Source: Apoderus coryli
Taxonomy: Eukaryota > Arthropoda > Insecta > Coleoptera > Attelabidae
Reading direction: 5' to 3'
Assembly (NCBI GenBank): GCA_911728435.2
Contig: OU452200.1
Location: forward strand, 372,001 to 436,000
Length of the DNA: 64,000 bases
Both the position numbers and the translations under genes were made by a program. The notes beneath the pieces were generated by a model, which saw only the letters and a list, made by a program, of their open reading frames with translations, had not been told where the DNA came from and did no database searches. Shown piece by piece: positions 56,771-64,000 of the stretch (position 1 is the stretch's first letter; each line of letters starts with the position of its first letter).

Positions 56771-58400
56771 TATTATTACTGTTTGCAAATAGAGTTAGCC
56801 AATTTTTCTGGTATATTTGAGAAACATTTTTTTTTCGTTTTTTAACCCTTTTTTTTAACTATTTTCGAACGCCTGTGTGAACCAATTCTTTTATGGAATA
56901 TTTTTTAGCTTATATTGTATCACAACTATGAAAAATTATTCTATATTTCGAATAAGTTTAGGAAATATATATTTTTTATGTTTTGACCCCTTTTCCACTA
57001 TTTACGAACGCCTATGAAAGTCAGTTATTCATGACACATTTTATAGGTTATATTCTATCAAAACTATAAATAACTAGTTAATATTTCTGCTATTTTTAAG
57101 AAATACGTTTTTTTTAAATTTTTTTTACCCCATTTTACACTATTTTCGAACGCCAATGTGGTCTAATATTTTATGTTCAATATTTTAGGTTATATTCAAT
57201 TAAATGCGTAAAAAAGTATGCAGTATTTCGGATGATAAGTTTAAGAACTATGAATTTTTTTAATTTTTGAACCCTTTTTTAAACTCTTTGCCTAAGCTCA
57301 ATGTTTCCCAAAATCTAATCAGCTCCTTGCCATGTCCAATAGTATTTTTGTACCAAATTTGGTTAAAATCTGTTAAGCGGTTTTTGCGTTTTCGTGGATA
57401 CAGACACACAGACATTTTTTTAAAACTACTTATTTATGTATAAAATGACCAAAAACAAGTATTTCCGGTGAAATTAAAAAAAAAATTTTTTCATGAAACT
57501 AATAGTCTCCATATATACATATATTACATAAATATATATATGGAGAGCTAAAAACAAGGAAATCAAAATCATTAAAAATAATATTTTCGATATACCCTAT
57601 AGGTACTTTATGATTCAATAAAAAACTTACAATCAAAAGAATAAAAACTGTGTTTTCTATTTAATTCAACAATTGCGTTAATTTTGAAAGACCCTTTATT
57701 AATCATCATGGTTTTCGTTGTATGATCTTTTAAAAGTACCAAAAAATATATTCCAGACGCGGACTCCACATAACTTGCACGCCTAAAAAGTAGATATAAC
57801 GTTTTGATGGTTGATCCCAATGCATGCAAAAGAATATTAACCATGAAAGCAAATATTTCGAAAAGCAATAAAATAATTTGTTCCCAAAAATATTTTTCTA
57901 AAAACATTAAAGGTAGATCTCACATGAGCAAATGGTCCGCTTTGGTAAATAAAGCAAACATTATTTGGGGATCAAGAGACTGTGATCGGGATCGAGAATC
58001 AAACATTTACAAACTCACCAAAACTTCGTCGAGACCCTCGTCAATGCCTTTATGACTTACGTTGTCTAAATCTCGATACAGATCTCGCGGCCACAATTCT
58101 TTCTTTTACAGTTAATTTTCCAACATTCTCCTGGTGGAAGAGCTCCGATTTACTGAAGAATCACGTAAAAAATAAATACTTAGTCAGGGCACACTAAAAA
58201 ACAAACATGCAACAAACAACAATAACAATATTTAACATTTAAAACTATCATAACAATAAAGAATAACAATAAAACAGAACAAACACAGAAATAAATATTA
58301 AACTTTTTCTTCCAGTCTAAAACTCAGTTGCTTCTATGCCGGTGTCGATAAAATAAGACCCCGAATCACTGAAAATGAAAAACAAATTATGTAATTAAGC
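56771..58400. other. No supportable gene; contains a foldback-arm fragment
   Basis: Very AT-rich. 56840-57420 shows loosely repeated AT-rich units around CTATTTTCGAACGCC. 57550-57600 matches an arm of the 38491 foldback element. The hydrophobic frame at 57608-57907 (minus) is not assigned. Confidence 0.4.
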
Positions 58401-58406
58401 TTTATT
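58401..58406 (-). terminator. Poly(A) signal of the lipase gene
   Basis: AATAAA on the minus strand, beginning 15 nt after the stop codon (58422-58424). Confidence 0.55.
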
Positions 58407-58421
58407 TAATCTTTGGCTCTT

Positions 58422-61400
58422 CTACCTTGCATTCGCTGCAATTCCTAGATAAGCTACGTTACCGCTACATACTCCAGCTTTGTAGTCGTTATAATTGTTA
58501 CATTTCAGAGCTGGAAACGCAGTTGGATCATTGACGGATTTGGCATAAAGTTGATATGAACGGAAGTGTTCACAGAAGGCTGAAATTTTTTTTAAATTCA
58601 TAGTTACAACGGTGAAATACGAGTAGAGAGAGATTATCATTAATTTGTCAGCACTTGACGAAGTATGCTGGGTGTTATATGAATTAAAATTGTGATTTTA
58701 TTATTATTTCGATTCTTATCATTAAGCCTAACACTTTAAGATTCTAAAAATAAAATATAAATACAAGGTTCAAGACTGAAAAAATCAATCAACATATTTT
58801 CCAAACATATTGCTATTTAACAGTTTTTAAAACAATTTGTGAGAATTTTAATTTAAAATACTTCATGGGCAGACTGGTCTTTGAGTTTAATTTAGCTTTA
58901 GCTTTAGCATTGCTATGTTTTGTTAGATTTTCTTTCTCTAGCTATTGAGGGGACATTTTTGCATGAAGCAACATTATTAGAACCAGAGCAAAAAGTTATT
59001 TAGTAGTGTAGCTTCAAATCAAACCCCATCCTTAAGATTTAAAACCCTACCAGGGGCGGCTAGTCCTATGAGGCATGTGAGGCAGTGACTCACTAACTTT
59101 TTAACCAATTAACATTTTTTTACTGATAAAAAATGGCGCACAGATTGGTAGATTGTATACCTATTATACCTCTACGAACATCGCACATGATGATTTGTTT
59201 TAAATTATGAAAATAACTGTCATGTAAATCGTGCGTCCATTTAATGCTCGCTATCCAATGAGGCAACAATGCTCTGCCCGTCGGCGAACGCAGAACGAAC
59301 GAACGAGAGTAGGCCAATCAATTGGGCGGCCAAAAAGCATGACAACACATTTGTTCGGATTTAATGCCTATCTGAAACATTGTACAGCATTTCAAGATCA
59401 TTGTTAATCATATTGCATGCCTCAGCAAGAGAAGTTTGAATGAAAAATAAACCTGCATGTCGTCAGCAAATGTCTGGCTTTTACAATACTGCAATTGCTT
59501 ATGAAAATTTGAAGTATATAAATTAAAAAGCGTGGGTCCAAGTATTGATCCTTGAGGTACACCTCTTCCTATATCAAGATAATTGGACTTTCCACCATCC
59601 ATAACAACCCTCTGTTTCCGACCACCCAAATAGTTCTCAAAAAACTTCAAAGCTTTAGAGGTAACACCATTGTGTTTTAAAATTTTGAGTATAGTCTCGT
59701 GTTTGAGGGTACCGACTTAATTTGTGTCAAAATTTTGCCAATGTCCAATTCGGACACTTCCTCCAACTCTAAAGGAGTTTGAATTATTTCGTTCATACCT
59801 AAATATTCTTCAAAATTTCCAGAATCAAGAGAACACCCCGGAATAGATTCGACAAAATGCCAATTAATATTTTCCAGATTTGTTAGGTTCGGGGGTAATG
59901 TACTTTTTTTATTAGGCACAACTTGAATTTGTTTTAATGATTTCCATAGATCTTTAGTATTTGTCTTAGAAAAATTATTTAAATATGCCATCTTTTCGTT
60001 TTTTATAGCGGTATTAGTAAAATTCCGGAGCACAAAAAGTTTGATTGGTTAGCTGGGAGCGCCGAGTTAAAAAAAAATATTTTGTTGACCTTGTGTCATG
60101 TTTTCAGTACCTAATAATAATTAGTCTAAAAATGGGTATTCTGATATAAAAAATTTAGCTCGTAGTCTGGCTATTCACGAGAAAAGTGCTGCACATATTG
60201 GATGTAAATGTAAATTACTTATCATGAAAAAACAAAAACAAAAATATAGCTTCCATTATTGATAGTTCCCAAATAATCAGCAAAGAATATACATAATATT
60301 GGTAATCAACATTTTTTTTATAAAAATCTTTGCACTGCCTCACAACCCTCAAGACTCACGGGCCGCCACTGAACCCTACCAAAAATGTTGTTATCAACTA
60401 CATCATCTTATTGGAGATTCCTACCCATAAATGGATACCTATCTCCAAAGTGATTGTATTCGAATCCCCTTTTTAAAGAGAAATGTTTATTATTAGGGAT
60501 GCGGTATCCACTTACATATTATTATATTTTCAACTTTCGCTACATTGTTCACTTTAATGTTCATTTAAGTGTAATGTGAACAAAGTTGGTAGAACATGTG
60601 GTGTTAAATAACTCCGCTTCAATAGCCCTTTTGTCATTCATTCAACGGTTATGCAGCTATCTATCCCCGACAGTGTCATTCTTTATTTTTTTTTCCAAGT
60701 GAAAACCATTAGCGTCCTACAGAAAAATATCTATTGTTTGCTTACCAAACCAATTTACGGCAAATAATCCATAAACATTAGCGAGGTGTAACCGTGAACA
60801 ACCAGGTTGTTTGGTACCTCCGTTGGGCCAATAATCCGCATCTCCTACACTGTATTTTATACCAAAAACTCCAGCATTGGTATGGATGACATCAATGAAT
60901 TTAGCATCGCCAGGAGCTAATCGGTCATCAGGGCCGTTATGGTTAAATTCAGGCCCTGCGGGGTCCAATGCTAAATAGAAATAATTTTTTATTTTATTTA
61001 TTTAATAAAATAAATATATATTTATAACCACCTGTAATTCTAGTTAATCGTCCACTTTGTACTGACTTCCCAACAAACCCAGCAATTTGTCCGCCCAGAC
61101 TTAATCCGATCACGTGTAAATTGTTCAATTGTAATCCTTTTCCAACTAAATAATCTATGAAGCCGGCTGCAAACTTGCCGATCGGTTTACAATTAGCCAC
61201 AGGAATAGAATATAGAGGGCCAGCTAGCAGTCGTTGTGCCTGAACCAGGATCACATTATATCCACCTCTTTTTATATATTCTTGAAAAATGAAATATGCG
61301 TTAATATATTTGCAGGATTTGCTCAGTTTGTTAGTAAAGTAAGAGAACGAGGGACATTCATATTTATTTATTAGTTTATAAGGGGTGTCCCACCATTAAA

Positions 61401-61938
61401 TGTCTTTTCATTTACTACTCCGCCACTGGTATACTATACTAACTAATTAAAACACTGGGGAATTACTGTGGTTTCTTACCGTTTTTAATCGACTGTGCAT
61501 CATCTGATTTATACGACTCCAGAAATCCATGGAAAAATATTACTGTCGGTTTGTTGAAGTCAAAATTTGAATTTTGAAGTGTTTTATCATCATATGCTTT
61601 TATGACTTGAGATTCAGATGGATTCAAACTAAAATTCACAACATATTATAGGATGAAAAAATCTATTTCAACTTTTAACGCATATTTTTGTATTTTGTGT
61701 GAAGACATCCCTATGCGAAGCTACTAATTAAAGAGTCTCCTCACTCTTACAACATTTTTTGGTAAATGCCCTCTACAGGTATATTTGTTTTCACTTTTTT
61801 TTTAATAATAAGTAGTAGGTACTTACTCGGTATACAAATGGAATATAACATCTTTATTTCGATCAATTGGCGGACAGAGATTTCGATTAATTTGCCACAA
61901 CTGCAATGTCATGTTGCTTAACGTTATATGTGGAGGAC
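58422..61938 (-). CDS. Pancreatic-lipase-family enzyme, 5' exon(s) not found
   Basis: Predicted secreted lipase or phospholipase A1 that hydrolyses acyl esters of glycerolipids. Exons in order of translation: 61938-61827, 61628-61480, 61280-61032, 60970-60746, 58579-58422. All have GT-AG borders and compatible phases; together they give about 297 residues, against 320-340 for the insect family. So only a short N-terminus with the signal peptide is missing. The oxyanion-loop HGF (VIFFHGF) is in the second exon. The nucleophile Ser is in IGLSLGGQ (third), the catalytic Asp in ALDPAGP (fourth) and the catalytic His in FCEHFRSYQ (fifth), with family cysteines. The usual VDW after the beta strand is VQA here. 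The triad is complete, so activity is plausible. The last intron holds a hAT element. Confidence 0.85.
59051..60371. mobile_element. hAT-family non-autonomous element, 1321 bp
   Basis: Starts CAGGGGCGGC and ends in the complement of CAGTGGCGGC, both typical hAT ends, with GTGAGGCAGTG also repeated inverted inside each. The 8-bp direct repeat AACCCTAC lies exactly on both sides (59043-59050 and 60372-60379), the size hAT makes. No hAT transposase is present. It contains a LINE fragment. It lies in the last intron of the lipase gene. Confidence 0.85.
59405..60035 (-). pseudogene. LINE fragment nested inside the hAT element
   Basis: Minus strand 60033-59677 encodes a pre-RT linker (MAYLNNFSKTNTKDLWKSLK). 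After a gap, 59650-59408 encodes FFENYLGGRKQRVV, RGVPQGSILGPTLFNLYTSN (motif B) and TFADDMQVYFSF (motif C). Motif A and the fingers are deleted between them. It is either an insertion into the hAT element or cargo captured by it. Inactive. Confidence 0.75.
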
Positions 61939-62039
61939 CTACAAAATATTGGTAGATATCATAAATATTAGGTGTTTATAATTAATATTATTGAAAAGTT
62001 TAAATTAATACATAACAGCAAAAAATTTTGTATAAATTC
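61939..62039. other. Intron upstream of the first identified lipase exon
   Basis: The exon at 61938 begins in phase needing one nucleotide from an upstream exon, so at least one earlier exon exists. I could not identify it. Confidence 0.4.
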
Positions 62040-62041
62040 CG

Positions 62042-62090
62042 ACGCCTGGGGAAGAACAACGTGGTTTGTTGTCGAAACGTTGTCAATAAA
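62042..62090 (+). ncRNA. Degenerate hammerhead-like PLE terminus
   Basis: CTGGGGA in place of CTGANGA, then a hairpin-capable stretch with AACAAC and GTTGT, GAAACGTTG, and A-rich sequence. The layout matches the 56056-56098 motif but a core A is lost, so it should be inactive. Confidence 0.35.
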
Positions 62091-62214
62091 AAAAAATGAT
62101 TGATCTCAAATAATTTTTTTTTTGCAAAATAATCCATTTCGTACGAGGAGTGTAGATGATATGAATGAAACATGTCTACTGCACAAAATCACGCATATAA
62201 TTCAATTTAACAGC

Positions 62215-62262
62215 CAGTACCATACATGTTTCGAGGTCATGAACCTCATCATCAGGGGTTAT
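62215..62262 (-). ncRNA. Hammerhead ribozyme motif, left arm
   Basis: Core CTGATGA, extra T, stem II GAGGT/ACCTC with loop TCATG, GAA, ACATGT, cleavage nucleotide A. Stem I has ACC/GGT with a mismatch at the innermost position. Confidence 0.5.
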
Positions 62263-62433
62263 TCATAGTTTAAAAACTGTTTGTATTGGATATTATTTGT
62301 CTGATTAATTATACAAATTAATTAATTAATTGTAGTCTTTATCATAACAATATAAAATTCTTTTCAGACGTATTAATTTACATAATTAATCAGACAAATA
62401 ATGTCCAATACAAATAGTTTTTAAACTATGAAT

Positions 62434-62477
62434 AACCACTGATGATGAGATTCATGACCTCGAAACATGTATGGTAC
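62434..62477 (+). ncRNA. Hammerhead ribozyme motif, right arm
   Basis: Stem I ACCA (62435-62438) pairs with TGGT (62472-62475). Core CTGATGA 62439-62445, stem II GAGAT/ACCTC with one mismatch, GAA at 62462, ACATGT at 62465-62470, cleavage nucleotide A62471. Confidence 0.5.
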
Positions 62478-62535
62478 TGGCTGTTAAATTGAATTATATG
62501 CGTGATTTTGTGGAGTAGACTTTTTTCATTCATAT

Positions 62536-64000
62536 GAAATAAAAATCTTTTATTTCAATCATATTGGAACCTTATCTTAGGAATAAATGAAGATAACTAT
62601 AGTATAGTCTATCTAATTTTAGTTTAAAATGATGCTAAAAAAACCACAACTCGATATCCCTTTGTAATGGCAATACCGACCGTAGCCGCCCATAGGCGCA
62701 CCCTTCTTTTCATAACAATACATGTCTTCCGATATTTTAAAAATCCTTTATGTATTGACAACTGTATGTTCATGTGTATAAAAGTATACTGTAATTTTCC
62801 TTGCCGTTCCAACACGGCAACATACGTATAAACCTACGCTGAAAAAGACTGTTTTTGATTTTAGAAGTTTAGACATAGATCCACACGTCGAACATATCTT
62901 TATAATAATAATTAATACTATTGTTAATACTTGTTATGCGTATAAGTAGATACATTTATAATAATATGCTTCTGATATTATAAACTAACAACAAATTTTA
63001 CTCACTTAGTCAGCGACATTTTCTATAGAACGTAAGCATTTTATAATATGTGTATTCGTCACTTCATTATTTAGAAACCTTAACTGATGATAAATATTTA
63101 AAAGAAGACGCTGGCTTTGCCCATATAAATCTTGATGCTTAAACTCCCAACGTGTTCCGCTCGTGTCGTATTACTCGCCGCGTGTCTGATACAGTGACTG
63201 CAAAAAGGTTCATCCACTTGAGGTTTTATTAAAAATTATTATCTAATTTGATAGATCTTCTTTCATTTTGTTAATGTAAGAAAAACTATTGAACAAATCA
63301 TGGATACAATATTCTGTCACCGTGTTATACTGTCGGACACAAATTTTCTTGTTTAAATTCCACATTAAGTCTTCACCATACGATATGATGTCCATCCGAT
63401 TATATTTAGATTAATCTGAGAAAATAACACGTTGTCAAAATTATTTGTTTCATTCGTATATTTATTTGCAAACTCTTTTTCTTTCGATTAATCATTAACC
63501 CAATACTTTTTCCAGTCACTGTAGTTATTTTTATTACTGTCGGTATCCTTTGGAAGGCATAATTTATTATATGTCTTATATACGAGGGAGAAATGTATCA
63601 AAAAACGCTGCATTCGATGCTCTTTTATAATGTAAAGAGGCATGGCAATGGATAGCCCCGGTAGAATCGTTCAATTTATACAGGGTGTTAGTAAACAAGT
63701 GCGACAAACTTCAGGAGGTAATTCTGCATGAAAAAATAATGAGAATTTTCTATATAAACACAAACACATGTCCACAAATGCTTCGTTTTCTGCTGAGATT
63801 CAGTTAAAGTTTTTCTTAAAAACTGAAGATTTATTGATTGCTCTGAAACCGGTGGAGATATGCAAATGAAATTTCGTGGGTGTTAAGAGGTAGTTATTGC
63901 GCATTTTTTGACATGCAATTAAGAATTTTAGGTTCATCAGTGGCGCGCATACGGGTAATCTCAATTTTTTTGAAGAAAAAAAAAGGTACGCCACTGGAAT
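62536..64000. other. No supportable gene
   Basis: Non-coding to the end of the window; it may hold the missing lipase 5' exon. 63678 onward reads ACAGGGTGTTAGTAAACAAG, similar to MITE termini seen elsewhere, without a matching end. Confidence 0.35.

Larger units (their letters stand above)
58975..60490. repeat. Lone satellite-related monomer split by a hAT element
   Basis: 58975-59050 plus 60372-60490 together resemble one ~168-bp satellite monomer (GTAGCTTCAAAT, AAAACCCTAC, then a degraded TGGAGATT block). It continues into GATTGTATTCGAATCCCC, nearly the same as the right flank of the array at 37057-37075. So the satellite monomer also exists singly, embedded in the same larger sequence. 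Confidence 0.6.
62159..62535. repeat. Foldback element carrying two head-to-head hammerhead motifs
   Basis: 62159-62316 and 62377-62535 are near-identical inverted arms around a ~60-bp AT-rich centre. Each arm holds a PLE-type hammerhead. No coding sequence. It looks like two PLE terminal repeats in inverted orientation without the body. Confidence 0.8.

Noticed and set aside
57608..57907. Hydrophobic minus-strand frame that could be a chemoreceptor exon
   Set aside because: No receptor signature, no matching further exons and low-complexity AT-rich context; composition alone explains the hydrophobicity.
62624..62815. Minus-strand frame as the missing lipase signal-peptide exon
   Set aside because: No proper hydrophobic leader after a Met and no donor site in the required phase.

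Overview
The window is nuclear DNA of a repeat-rich insect. Evidence: genes split by short GT-AG introns, a four-exon insect-type fatty-acid-binding-protein gene, AT-rich composition, and a dense mix of CR1/Jockey-like LINEs, Penelope-like elements (PLEs), piggyBac, hAT, Tc1/mariner-like and foldback elements. A repeat-rich beetle would fit, but the species cannot be fixed from this sequence. Only three host genes are supported: a fatty-acid-binding protein (7522-8329, +), a large 14-exon gene encoding about 830 residues that resembles the KIAA0825/DUF4495 family (22300-33080, +), and a pancreatic-lipase-family gene lacking its first coding exon(s) here (58422-61938, -).

Layout. 1-6650: decayed LINE pieces and a Ty3/gypsy reverse transcriptase-RNase H remnant abutted by an RTE-type LINE tail. 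7415-8343: the FABP gene with a clear TATA/initiator promoter and a poly(A) signal. 8830-10800: a CR1-like LINE with one nonsense codon. 11429-12880: a Tc1/mariner-like foldback element. 13150-15186: an orphan hammerhead-ribozyme motif and a TTAA-flanked piggyBac relic. 18265-21919: two LINE remnants in opposite orientation. 22300-33080: the KIAA0825-like gene, whose introns carry MITE-like palindromes, a PLE with 851-bp inverted repeats, a 92-bp perfect palindrome and a CR1 LINE.

33590-53137 is an array of ~168-bp satellite monomers followed by an 8649-bp unit present twice in direct tandem (35840-44488 and 44489-53137). It appears identical wherever compared. Each copy holds satellite, a foldback element, a truncated LINE RT, an inverted-repeat element followed by a full-consensus hammerhead ribozyme motif, and a CR1-like LINE. 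Only the right-hand LINE keeps ORF1 (PHD finger) and looks intact. 56056-56770 is a second PLE relic with its own hammerhead motif. The lipase gene follows, with a hAT element (8-bp target duplication, carrying a LINE fragment) inserted into a lone copy of the satellite monomer in its last intron. At 62159-62535 a long palindrome carries two hammerhead motifs head to head.

The host genes are not functionally linked. The main theme is retroelements: at least four sequence types of hammerhead-like motif, some attached to PLE coding sequence and some not, and a perfect tandem duplication that is either very young or an assembly artefact. All calls are by reading the sequence; no database search or folding program was run.
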